This document shows positions 1-6,390 of a DNA stretch of 10,728 bases, in pieces. The stretch comes from Alphaproteobacteria bacterium (lineage in GTDB: Bacteria > Pseudomonadota > Alphaproteobacteria > UBA8366). The stretch lies in the NCBI GenBank assembly GCA_030743445.1, contig JASLSL010000097.1, forward strand, positions 1 through 10,728, read 5' to 3'. A program made the position numbers and the translations under genes. The notes under the pieces were generated by a model that ran no database searches, was not told where the DNA came from, and saw only the letters and a list, made by a program, of their open reading frames with translations. Positions within the stretch are counted from its first letter, which is position 1. Each line of letters begins with the position of its first letter.

Positions 1-204
1 GTTCGGGCGGCGCTGGTCACGGTGATCGACGGGCCGCCGTCGACGCTGTCCTGGATCGGCTCGGTCGGCCGCCAGCGGGTGGCGCCCTTGGGTGTCGAGA
101 GCTACGGCCAGTCGGGCGACCTCCCCGACCTCTACAAGGCATTCGGCATCGACACCGAATCGATCCTCGACGCCGCCGCCGCGGCGTGTCTCGCCAGGTT
201 GTAG
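1..204 (+). CDS. Transketolase / pyruvate dehydrogenase E1-like protein, C-terminal fragment
   Basis: This is the last 67 residues of a protein whose start lies before the window; it is open from base 1 and ends at TAG 202-204. The segment has the pattern of the C-terminal domain of thiamine-diphosphate enzymes of the transketolase/AceE type: a hydrophobic strand (ALVTVIDG, residues 4-11), then RVAPLGVESYGQSGD (26-40), then an LPDLYKAFGID helix (41-51). The GVxxYGQSG motif followed by an (A/P)DLY...YGID-type element is typical of alphaproteobacterial proteins annotated as transketolase or single-chain pyruvate dehydrogenase E1. The catalytic ThDP-binding part is outside the window, so the substrate cannot be judged. 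It runs convergent to the next gene, with a palindromic repeat between them. A 1-deoxyxylulose-5-phosphate synthase or a branched-chain E1 beta subunit is a less likely alternative. Confidence 0.7.
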   Translation, partial: VRAALVTVIDGPPSTLSWIGSVGRQRVAPLGVESYGQSGDLPDLYKAFGIDTESILDAAAAACLARL

Positions 205-210
205 GGAAGT

Positions 211-326
211 CCCCCTCACCCGCTCGCTACGCTCGCCACCCTCTCCCGTCAGGGGAGAGGGTTATCGATCCAGCTTCGACGTAATGCCCCTCTCCCCTCG
301 CGGGAGAGGGGTCTGGGGTGAGGGGG
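211..326. repeat. Palindromic intergenic repeat, copy 1 (likely bidirectional terminator)
   Basis: The outer arms CCCCCTCACCC (from 211) and GGGTGAGGGGG (to 326) are complementary. Inside lie two hairpins: CCCTCTCCC 239-247 with GGGAGAGGG 253-261 (loop 5 nt), and CCCCTCTCCC 287-296 with GGGAGAGGGG 302-311 (loop CTCGC). The element fills the gap between two convergent genes, whose stops are at 204 and 333, so it could end transcription from both sides, although no T-tract follows the stems. It closely matches the copy at 2553-2667. Elements of this CCCTCACCC...GGGTGAGGG kind are widespread between genes in GC-rich proteobacteria; that statement is from general knowledge, not a search. Confidence 0.85.
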
Positions 327-332
327 TGGTCC

Positions 333-1415
333 CTAAATCCGCGCCATCACCGCCTTTGTGACCTCGGCGGTGCCGTCCGGCCCGCCAAAATCCGCGGTGC
401 GGAGTCCGTCCTCGCCGAACGCCGCGTCGACCGCCCCTTCCAGGAGCCGCGCCGCCTGGAGGCAACCGTCCTCGCCATGGCGGCGGCCGAGCCACGCCAG
501 CATCATCGCGGCCGAGAGGATCATCGCCGTCGGGTTGGCCATGCCTTGCCCGGCGATGTCGGGGGCGGTGCCGTGCGAGGGCTGGAACACCGCGTTTTCC
601 GCGCCGATATCGGCCGAGGGCGCGAAGCCCATGCCGCCGATTAGTCCCGCCGCCAAATCGGAGATGATGTCGCCGAACATATTCTCAGTCGGCATCACGT
701 CGAAGTCCCACGGCCGGCGTACCAGGTCGAGTGCCGTGGCGTCGATGTAGTGGGTGTCGGCCTCGCAGTCCGGGAACTCGGCGGCGATCTCGAAGAAGAT
801 CTTGCGGAAGAACGCCATCGAGGCGAGCACGTTGGCCTTGTCGATGCAGGTCACGCGCCCGGGCTTGCCGCGTTCCTTGCGCTCGCGGGCGAGCTCGAAG
901 GCGAAGCGGAACAAACGCTCCGAGGTCGCGCGCGTGATCACCTGGGTGTCCCGCGCCTCCTCGTCGCCGATCACCTCGCCGTTCTCGCGGCCCTTGAACA
1001 GGCCTTCGGTCGACTCGCGCAGGATGACGAAATCGATGTCCCGGGCGCGCGGGTCGGCGAGCGGCAGCGGCACCCCCGGGATGGCGCGGATCGGCCGGAC
1101 CCCGGCGTAGAGTTCCAGGTTCTCGCGGAGGTCGAGCTGGGGCGCGATCTCGGTGCCGTCCGCCTTGCGGATCTCGGGCCAGCCGCAGGCGCCGAGCAGG
1201 ATCGCATCGGCGTTGGCGGATTTCCGCATGGTCTCGTGGGGGAGGTCGGAGCCGTGGTCGCGGTAGCACATCGCACCCGCCGGCAGGGTCTCGGCCTCGA
1301 GCGCGAAGGCCTTGGTCCGTTCCTGCAATCGCTCCAGCACCACGAGGCAAGCGTCCATCACCTCGACGCCGATGCCGTCGCCGGGCAGGACCGCGATGCG
1401 GAAGGCGTTGGTCAT
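333..1415 (-). CDS. NAD(P)-dependent beta-decarboxylating dehydrogenase (isocitrate/isopropylmalate/tartrate dehydrogenase superfamily)
   Basis: This 360-residue enzyme belongs to the family that oxidises a 2-hydroxyacid with a malate-like core and decarboxylates the product. Visible signatures are the N-terminal LPGDGIGVEV (10-19), the substrate arginines in LRENLELYAGVRP (R97, R107) and LRESTEGLF (R133), the catalytic lysine in DKANVL (K193), metal-binding aspartates in YIDATALDL (D225) and NMFGDIISD (D249, D253), and the nucleotide segment HGTAPDIAGQGMANP (281-295). LeuB normally has a RELTGG-type loop, whereas here it is RESTEGLFKG, so this is probably not the leucine-pathway enzyme even though leuA is nearby. 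Tartrate/D-malate dehydrogenases and an uncharacterised proteobacterial subgroup are closer in this loop. The start is 6 nt after the stop of the maleylacetate reductase gene, so the two are almost certainly co-transcribed. No strong Shine-Dalgarno is visible, which suggests translational coupling. The substrate is unknown. Confidence 0.88.
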   Translation of the reverse strand: MTNAFRIAVLPGDGIGVEVMDACLVVLERLQERTKAFALEAETLPAGAMCYRDHGSDLPHETMRKSANADAILLGACGWPEIRKADGTEIAPQLDLRENLELYAGVRPIRAIPGVPLPLADPRARDIDFVILRESTEGLFKGRENGEVIGDEEARDTQVITRATSERLFRFAFELARERKERGKPGRVTCIDKANVLASMAFFRKIFFEIAAEFPDCEADTHYIDATALDLVRRPWDFDVMPTENMFGDIISDLAAGLIGGMGFAPSADIGAENAVFQPSHGTAPDIAGQGMANPTAMILSAAMMLAWLGRRHGEDGCLQAARLLEGAVDAAFGEDGLRTADFGGPDGTAEVTKAVMARI

Positions 1416-1421
1416 GCGGGC

Positions 1422-2486
1422 TCAGTGGGTCCGGGGTCGCCGGCCGTGCCACGCGTCCTCCAGCATCGCCCGGACCGGACGCAATTCGACCGGGCGCGGG
1501 TTGAAGTAGGGCTGGGCGACGATCGCCTCCGCCGCCTTGTCGATCCCGTCCTCCGGCATGCCGAGGTCCTTGAGCGCGGTCGGCGCGCCAATCCGCTGCA
1601 ACAGATCGAAGATGCCGCCGGCCGCGTCTTCGGCGTCGAGGGCGTCCGCGATCCGCGCCATCGCATCGCCCGCGACCTCGGCGTTGTAGGCGGTCGCGTG
1701 CGGCAGGATGACGGTGTGGGTCTCGGCGTGCGGCAGGTCGAACGAGCCGCCGACCACGTGGCACGCCTTGTGGTGCAGCGCCACCCCGGTGGTCACCAAC
1801 GGCACGCCGCAGAGCCACGCGCCGTAGAGCCCGTCGGCCCGCGCCTCGCCGTCGGCCGGGTCAAGGGCGATCCGCGGCAGGGCCGAGGCCATGGCGCGAA
1901 TGCCTTCCTCGGCGATGATCGAGGACACCGGGTTGGCGCCCTCGGCGTAGAACGCCTCGACCGCGTGGGCCATGGCGTTGATCCCGCTCGGGATCGCGAC
2001 CTCGACCGGCAGCCCGACCGTGAGGTCGGGATCGTAGATCACCGTCTTGGGCAACATGCGCGGCGATTTGTGCAGCACCTTGGCGCCGTTCTCGAGCATG
2101 CCCTGCATCGAGGTTGTCTCGGAGCCCGAATAGGTGGTGACGACCGAGATCAGCGGAATGTCGTGCTCCAAGGCGATCGCCTTGCCGAGGCCGATCGCCG
2201 TGCCGCCGCCATAGGAGACCAGGGCGTCGGCCCCGACCTTGCGCGCCATGCGGCGGCCTTCCTCGGCGACCTCGATCGGGACGTAGAGCTTGGCGACGGC
2301 GCAAATGCCGGCGGCGAGGTTGCCGACGGTCGAGGCCAGCCGCTCGACCTCCTCGCGCCGGCCCGGCGTGCAGCAGAACAATACGTTGGTGGCGCCCAGC
2401 GCCTCGATCTCCTCCTTCAGGGCGGCGACCTTGCCGGCGCCGAACACGATCCGGCTCGGCTGCGAACTGTAGGTGAACTCCCGCAT
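1422..2486 (-). CDS. Maleylacetate reductase (group III, Fe-ADH-like fold)
   Basis: The 354-residue product has the length and motifs of maleylacetate reductases, which reduce maleylacetate to 3-oxoadipate with NAD(P)H in the hydroxyquinol/resorcinol and chlorocatechol routes. It has the nucleotide-binding GGGTAIGLGKA (93-103), YSGSE (119-123), SGINAMAHAVEAFYA (167-181), and the histidine-rich HHKACHVVGGSFDLPHAETH (238-257) continuing into VILPHA. In iron-dependent alcohol dehydrogenases the GMDAL.H motif supplies an aspartate ligand. Here it is asparagine (N170) with H174 kept, as is usual for maleylacetate reductases, which do not need iron. The start is supported by GGAGG (2498-2502) 11 nt upstream. 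It is first in a two-gene unit with the dehydrogenase at 333-1415. No ring-cleaving dioxygenase or regulator lies in the window, so the pathway it serves is inferred only. Confidence 0.9.
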   Translation of the reverse strand: MREFTYSSQPSRIVFGAGKVAALKEEIEALGATNVLFCCTPGRREEVERLASTVGNLAAGICAVAKLYVPIEVAEEGRRMARKVGADALVSYGGGTAIGLGKAIALEHDIPLISVVTTYSGSETTSMQGMLENGAKVLHKSPRMLPKTVIYDPDLTVGLPVEVAIPSGINAMAHAVEAFYAEGANPVSSIIAEEGIRAMASALPRIALDPADGEARADGLYGAWLCGVPLVTTGVALHHKACHVVGGSFDLPHAETHTVILPHATAYNAEVAGDAMARIADALDAEDAAGGIFDLLQRIGAPTALKDLGMPEDGIDKAAEAIVAQPYFNPRPVELRPVRAMLEDAWHGRRPRTH

Positions 2487-2497
2487 CTATGCCTTCC

Positions 2498-2515
2498 CCT
2501 CCGAAAATTTTTCGG
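2498..2515 (-). promoter_or_regulatory. Shine-Dalgarno and overlapping inverted repeat before the maleylacetate reductase gene
   Basis: On the minus strand GGAGG (2498-2502) lies 11 nt before the ATG. It overlaps a perfect inverted repeat, CCGAAAA (2501-2507) and TTTTCGG (2509-2515), around a single central base. As RNA this can fold as a 5-bp stem with a 5-nt loop that touches the ribosome site; as DNA it could be an operator. Which role it has, if any, cannot be told from the sequence. Confidence 0.4.
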
Positions 2516-2552
2516 CTCTATCCTATACCCGCTCTTGCGGTCGCACGCACCA

Positions 2553-2667
2553 CCCCCTCACCCACTCGCTTCGCTCGCCACCCTCTCCCGCCAGGGGAGA
2601 GGGTTGATTTTCAAGGCTCGTCGAAAGCCCCTCTCCCCTCGCGGGAGAGGGGTTTGGGGTGAGGGGG
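2553..2667. repeat. Palindromic intergenic repeat, copy 2
   Basis: This is nearly the same element as at 211-326, in the same orientation: outer arms CCCCCTCACCC and GGGTGAGGGGG, hairpin CCCTCTCCC 2581-2589 with GGGAGAGGG 2595-2603, and hairpin CCCCTCTCCC 2628-2637 with GGGAGAGGGG 2643-2652. The spacer between the hairpins differs from copy 1, while the stems are identical. It lies between the end of pmbA (2695) and the start of the maleylacetate reductase gene (2486), both on the minus strand, so it probably separates two transcription units and may terminate the pmbA transcript. Confidence 0.85.
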
Positions 2668-2694
2668 TCGACGGAATTCGCCAACGACCGTTGG

Positions 2695-4041
2695 TTAGCC
2701 GCCGGCGACGGTCATGCCCTCGACGCGGATCGTCGGCGCGTCGGTGCCGAAGCGGAATGTCAGATCGTCGGCCGGGGTCATGGCAAGGAACATGTCCTCG
2801 AGGTTTCCCGCGACGGTCATCTCGCTCACCGGGTGGGCGATCTCGCCGCCGTCGATCCAGAACCCGGCCGCACCCCGGCTGTAGTCGCCGGTCACGGAGT
2901 TGATTCCGAATCCCATCAGCTCGGTGATGTAAAAACCTTGCTCGATATCCGCCATCAGCTCGGCCGGTGAGACCTTGCCCGGCGCCATATAGAGGTTGGT
3001 CGTTGCCGGCGAGGGTGGGCCCGAGACGCCGCGCGATGCCCGCCCGGTGCTGGCGAGGCCAAGTTGGCGGGCCGAGCGCAGGTCCAGGATCCAGGTCTGC
3101 AGCACGCCGTCCTCGATCAGGTTCATCGCATCGTTGGCCAAGCCCTCGGCATCGAACGGCTTGGAGCGCAGCCCGCGCTCGCGGTGCGGGTCGTCCACGA
3201 TATGGATGCCGTCGGCGAAAACCTTCTTGTCCATGCTGTCCTTGAGGAAACTGGTGCCGCGGGCGATCGCCGAGCCGTTGATGGCGCCGGCGAAATGGCG
3301 CACCAGCCCGCCCGAGACCCTGGGATCGTAGATCACCGGCACTTTCCCCGAGTCCATCTTCTTCGGGTTGAGCCGCCTGACCGCGCGCTCGCCCGCACTC
3401 CGTCCGATCTCGGCCGGGTCGTCCAAGTCTTCGCCGAACACCGCGCTCGCCCAGTCGTAATCGCGCTCCATGCCGGTGCCCTCGCCGGCCAGGACACTAG
3501 CGGCGACGCCGTGGCGCGAGCCCGCATAGCCGCCGGTAAAGCCGTTCGAGGCGGCGAGCGCGATCCGGGTTCGTCCCCAGCTCGCCTCCGAGCCCTCTGA
3601 GTTGGTCACCCCCTCGACCGCCAGCGCCGCTTCCTCGGCCGCCTTGGCGCGCTCGATCAGGACCTCGGGCGTGGGCTCCCCCGGGTCGAAAATGCCGAGA
3701 TCGGCCGCCTCGCCGCCCAAGACGTCGGCCGGCTCGGCGAGGCCGCAGAACTGGTCCTCCGGCACCGCCTTGGCCATCGCGACGGCGCGCTTGACCAGGT
3801 CGGCCAAGGCGTCTTCGTTCTGGTCCGAGGACGAAGCGATCGCCTGGCGCGTGCCGATCAGGACGCGCAGGCCGAGGTCCCGGCTTTCCGAGCGCTCCAG
3901 CTTCTCGATCTCGCCGAGGCGCTGGGCGTGGGACAGTTCCGCCGATTCGATGGCGACCGCATCGGCGGCGTCGGCGCCGGCCTTCTTGGCGCGCTCGATC
4001 AGGTCGTCGAGCATCTCCAGCATTTTCTCGTCGGCGGTCAT
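2695..4041 (-). CDS. pmbA: PmbA/TldE metalloprotease-complex subunit
   Basis: The 448-residue product matches PmbA/TldE (about 450 residues in E. coli) along its whole length. Conserved blocks include TNSEGSEASWG (146-156), the GxMERDYDW region (190-197), RLNPKKM (223-229), SFLKDSMDKKVF (264-275), the LRSKPFDAEG stretch (291-300), ARQLGLASTG (324-333), and the signature ELMGFGINSVTGDYSRGAAGFW (374-395, in two parts) followed by PVSEMTVAGNL (404-414). PmbA is the non-metal-binding partner of TldD, and the heterodimer cleaves unfolded peptides in the cytoplasm; in other bacteria it matures microcin B17 and degrades antitoxin CcdA. There is no HExxxH motif, as expected for the TldE half. TldD is not in the window. 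The frame is open far upstream into leuA, but homology begins at this ATG. A weak AGGGAG (4057-4062) lies 15 nt before it; ATG at codon 7 is an alternative start. Confidence 0.93.
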   Translation of the reverse strand: MTADEKMLEMLDDLIERAKKAGADAADAVAIESAELSHAQRLGEIEKLERSESRDLGLRVLIGTRQAIASSSDQNEDALADLVKRAVAMAKAVPEDQFCGLAEPADVLGGEAADLGIFDPGEPTPEVLIERAKAAEEAALAVEGVTNSEGSEASWGRTRIALAASNGFTGGYAGSRHGVAASVLAGEGTGMERDYDWASAVFGEDLDDPAEIGRSAGERAVRRLNPKKMDSGKVPVIYDPRVSGGLVRHFAGAINGSAIARGTSFLKDSMDKKVFADGIHIVDDPHRERGLRSKPFDAEGLANDAMNLIEDGVLQTWILDLRSARQLGLASTGRASRGVSGPPSPATTNLYMAPGKVSPAELMADIEQGFYITELMGFGINSVTGDYSRGAAGFWIDGGEIAHPVSEMTVAGNLEDMFLAMTPADDLTFRFGTDAPTIRVEGMTVAGG

Positions 4042-4124
4042 GGCGTCCGCTCGGTGCTCCCTAGGGTCGGATTGCGAGACACATGTAATGCGGCGGGGCG
4101 GCGCTGTCCAACACGCTCTTCGGA

Positions 4125-4385
4125 CTATCCGACGGTCCAGACGAAGATACAGACGGCGAGTAGCGTCAGCGCCAGGAAGAAAATGATACGGGCGCGGGTG
4201 AATTCGCCGGGCGCGAGTGCCGGCACCCTGCCGGTCGCTTCCTCGCGCGCCTGCTGCTCGCGGCGTTCCTGGCCGCGGCGCCGGACGACGCGCCAGACGA
4301 TGAAAGCCGCCGCCAGGGCGACGACCAGGGCCGCGCCGTAGAACTGGACGAGTTCGGTCGAGGTCATCGCGCCGCCGGTGTTCAT
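4125..4385 (-). CDS. Small two-helix membrane protein, unknown function
   Basis: I do not recognise a family for this 86-residue protein. It has a hydrophobic segment at about 16-32, a strongly basic and glutamine-rich connector (WRVVRRRGQERREQQAREE, 31-49), and a second hydrophobic segment at about 67-85. The hairpin topology probably places the charged loop in the cytoplasm. It lies between leuA and pmbA on the same strand, with 83 nt before the pmbA start and 69 nt after the leuA stop. No Shine-Dalgarno is seen before either candidate ATG (codon 1, or codon 7 at 4365-4367). A TATAAT sequence ends only 7 nt before the first ATG, so the message may be leaderless. Coding status is supported by clean two-helix hydrophobicity and by its fit in the gap. 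Confidence 0.65.
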   Translation of the reverse strand: MNTGGAMTSTELVQFYGAALVVALAAAFIVWRVVRRRGQERREQQAREEATGRVPALAPGEFTRARIIFFLALTLLAVCIFVWTVG

Positions 4386-4392
4386 GGCCGCG

Positions 4393-4398
4393 ATTATA
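4393..4398 (-). promoter_or_regulatory. Consensus -10 element before the small membrane protein gene
   Basis: The minus strand reads TATAAT, ending 7 nt before the ATG at 4385, so transcription would begin at or next to the start codon. No convincing -35 sits 16-18 bp upstream; the nearest candidate, TTGCCG at 4420-4425, is 21 bp away. Reported as a possible promoter only. Confidence 0.4.
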
Positions 4399-4407
4399 GG
4401 CGAGGGC

Positions 4408-4446
4408 GGGCGGCGGCGGCGGCAAATTCGCCGTACGCCGCCGCCC
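4408..4446 (-). terminator. GC-rich hairpin directly after leuA
   Basis: GGGCGGCGGCG (4408-4418) and CGCCGCCGCCC (4436-4446) form a perfect 11-bp inverted repeat. The loop contains a further small stem, CGGC (4420-4423) with GCCG (4430-4433). It begins 8 nt past the leuA stop on the minus strand. There is no T-tract, so it may act as an mRNA 3' stabiliser or weak terminator rather than a classical intrinsic terminator. Confidence 0.5.
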
Positions 4447-4454
4447 GTGATCCC

Positions 4455-6131
4455 TCAGCCGCCGTTGCGGATCGCCCGGTTGACCGCGCAGGTCACCGCG
4501 ATCAGCGAAGCCGAGACGATGTTCGGGTCCTGGCCGATGCCGTAGAGGTGCGTGCCGTCGACCTCGGCCTCGACGAAGGCGATGGCGCTGGCGTCGGAGC
4601 CGCCGCCGACCGAGTGCTCGGAATAGCTGAACACCTTGATGTCGCGGCCCGAATCCTTCCGCAGGGCGTCGACATAGGCGTCGATCGGCCCGTTGCCCCG
4701 GCCCTCGAGCTCGACCGCCTTGCCGTCCTTCTTGAGCGAGGCGGTCATCACCCGGACCTCGGAGGCGTGGGTGTCGATCGTCGTCACGTGGTCGACGAAC
4801 TCGTAGGGCGAGGTCGCGGTGAGGTACTCCGTCTCGAAGGCGTTCCAAATGTCATCCGGGCGTTGCTCCTCGCCGGTGTGATCCGAGATCTTCTGGATCA
4901 CGCCGGAGAACTCGACCTGCAGGCTGCGCGGCATCTGGATGCCGAACTCGGTCTCCATGATGTAGGCGATGCCGCCCTTGCCGGACTGGCTGTTGATCCG
5001 GATGACCTCCTCGTAATGGGCGCCGACGTCGGCCGGGTCGATCGGCAGGTAGGGCACGTCCCAGATTTGGCTGTTGGACTGCTCCATCGCCTTCAGGCCC
5101 TTGTTGATCGCGTCCTGGTGGCTGCCCGAGAAGGCGGTGAACACCAGGTCGCCGGCATAGGGGTGGCGCGGGTGGACCGGCAGCTGGTTGCAGTATTCCG
5201 CGACCGAGCGCAACTCGCGCATGTCGCGCATGTCGAGCTTCGAGTCGAGCCCCTGGCTCACCATGTTCATCGCCAGCGTGATGATGTCGACGTTGCCGGT
5301 GCGCTCGCCGTTGCCGAACAGCGTGCCCTCGATGCGCTCGGCGCCCGCCAACACCGCCAACTCGGCCGCGGCGACGCCGGTCCCCCGGTCGTTGTGCGGA
5401 TGGAGCGAGAGGACCACGCAGTCGCGGTGCTGGAAGTTGCGATGCATCCACTCGATTCCGTCGGCGTAGAGGTTGGGTGTGGCGACCTCGACCGTCGCCG
5501 GCAGGTTGATGATGGTCCTGTTCTCCGGCGTCGGTTGCCAGACGTCCATCACCGCCTCGCAGACCTCGAGCGCGTAGTCGAGCTCGGTCTGGGTGTAGCT
5601 CTCGGGCGAGTACTGGTAGATCACCTCGGTTTCCGGCACCGTCGTCACCAGCTCCCGGATCAGTTCGGCGCCGTCGGTCGCGATCTTCTTGATCCCCGCC
5701 TTGTCGTCCTGGAACACGACCCGGCGCTGGGTCCCCGAGGTCGAGTTGTAGAGGTGGACGATCGCCCGCCTAGACCCCGCGATCGACTCGAAGGTGCGGC
5801 GGATCAGCTCGTCGCGCGCTTGGGTGAGGACCTGGATCGTCACGTCGTCGGGGATCAAATCCTCCTCGATGATCTTGCGCACGAAGGCGAAGTCGGTGTC
5901 GGAGGCCGACGGGAACCCGACTTCGATCTCCTTGAATCCCATCCGGCAGAGGGTGTTGAACATGCGGAGCTTGCGCTCCGGCCCCATCGGCTCGATCAGC
6001 GCCTGGTTACCGTCGCGCAGATCGACCGAGCACCAGGTCGGGCACTCGGTGATGGTCCTCGACGGCCATTCCCGGTCCGCGAGATCGATCTGCGGGAACG
6101 GCTTGTATTTGTCGACGGGCATGATAGCCAT
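4455..6131 (-). CDS. leuA: 2-isopropylmalate synthase
   Basis: The 558-residue enzyme condenses acetyl-CoA with 2-oxoisovalerate to give 2-isopropylmalate, the committing step of leucine synthesis in the cytoplasm. It is the long LeuA type that starts with a KYKPFPQIDLADREWPSR-like segment (8-25). Visible features are the catalytic/metal LRDGNQAL (38-45), IEVGFPSASD (69-78), the metal-binding HPHND (244-248), GNGERTGNVDI (273-283) and SGSHQDAI (335-342). A C-terminal regulatory domain (about 430-558) contains RGNGPIDAYVDAL (478-490); in this family it binds leucine for feedback inhibition. The ATG at 6129-6131 is preceded by AGGA (6141-6144) at 9 nt, inside a purine run. The gene has its own leader with a leucine-rich peptide and putative attenuator (6132-6450), so control by leucine supply is likely at both RNA and enzyme level. 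No other leu gene is in the window. Confidence 0.96.
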   Translation of the reverse strand: MAIMPVDKYKPFPQIDLADREWPSRTITECPTWCSVDLRDGNQALIEPMGPERKLRMFNTLCRMGFKEIEVGFPSASDTDFAFVRKIIEEDLIPDDVTIQVLTQARDELIRRTFESIAGSRRAIVHLYNSTSGTQRRVVFQDDKAGIKKIATDGAELIRELVTTVPETEVIYQYSPESYTQTELDYALEVCEAVMDVWQPTPENRTIINLPATVEVATPNLYADGIEWMHRNFQHRDCVVLSLHPHNDRGTGVAAAELAVLAGAERIEGTLFGNGERTGNVDIITLAMNMVSQGLDSKLDMRDMRELRSVAEYCNQLPVHPRHPYAGDLVFTAFSGSHQDAINKGLKAMEQSNSQIWDVPYLPIDPADVGAHYEEVIRINSQSGKGGIAYIMETEFGIQMPRSLQVEFSGVIQKISDHTGEEQRPDDIWNAFETEYLTATSPYEFVDHVTTIDTHASEVRVMTASLKKDGKAVELEGRGNGPIDAYVDALRKDSGRDIKVFSYSEHSVGGGSDASAIAFVEAEVDGTHLYGIGQDPNIVSASLIAVTCAVNRAIRNGG

Positions 6132-6210
6132 GGTCTCAATTCCTTCTTCTTCTAACGTTTCAACTCGCTGCGTTGGTTGCGTGATCCGCGGCGCGATGCG
6201 GATACGGCCA

Positions 6211-6243
6211 CCGGGCGGCCGCCTCAGCCCCGATGGCCGCCGG
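6211..6243 (-). promoter_or_regulatory. Second GC-rich stem-loop in the leuA leader
   Basis: On the RNA, CCGGCGGCC (6243-6235) can pair with GGCCGCCCGG (6220-6211), with one bulged C. No U-tract follows, so it is not an obvious terminator. It lies between the putative attenuator hairpin and the leuA ribosome site and could shape the folding of the leader or separate the two complementary tracts. Confidence 0.4.
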
Positions 6244-6257
6244 TAAGTCGCAGCGAT

Positions 6258-6292
6258 AGAAGAAGCCCGCCGAAGCCGCGCAAAGGGGCGGG
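6258..6292 (-). terminator. Putative attenuator terminator upstream of leuA
   Basis: On the minus strand CCCGCC (6292-6287) pairs with GGCGGG (6271-6266) across a 15-nt loop, directly followed by the pyrimidine tail CTTCTTCT (6265-6258). The U run is interrupted by C, so it is an imperfect intrinsic terminator. A competing small hairpin, GGCG (6298-6295) with CGCC (6290-6287), would occupy its 5' arm, as an antiterminator might. Its place after a leucine-rich leader peptide is the main reason for the call. Confidence 0.45.
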
Positions 6293-6390
6293 ATCGCCGA
6301 ATACATCTGTGGTGTGGCTATGATCGCTGAACATGACGTGAAACCTTGCTACTACCGACTGGTGGACCGAGAACGAACGAACGCCGACGC

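Noticed and set aside
211..326. CRISPR array
   Set aside because: The repeated units are palindromic hairpins with outer complementary arms, not evenly spaced direct repeats with unique spacers, and no cas gene is present.
333..1415. Assignment of the dehydrogenase as LeuB because leuA is nearby
   Set aside because: The substrate loop is RESTEGLF rather than the LeuB RELTGG type, and the gene is in an operon with maleylacetate reductase, separated from leuA by other genes and a repeat.
2516..2545. TATAGGAT-like -10 upstream of the maleylacetate reductase gene (minus strand)
   Set aside because: No acceptable -35 was found at 15-19 bp, so I do not list it as a promoter.
750..2903. Very long open frame on the plus strand (717 codons)
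   Set aside because: It lies opposite the dehydrogenase and maleylacetate reductase genes, which have clear family motifs. Its translation is rich in Arg, Gly, Asp and Val with no recognisable domain, and it crosses a repeat. This is typical of antisense frames in GC-rich genes.
4042..4848. N-terminal extension of PmbA into the membrane protein gene and leuA
   Set aside because: Family homology begins at the ATG at 4041. The extension is antiparallel-free but overlaps two other genes and has no PmbA-like content.
4548..6155. Long open frame on the plus strand opposite leuA (535 codons)
   Set aside because: leuA is unmistakable on the minus strand and the opposite translation has no domain pattern; it is a shadow of the leuA codon bias.
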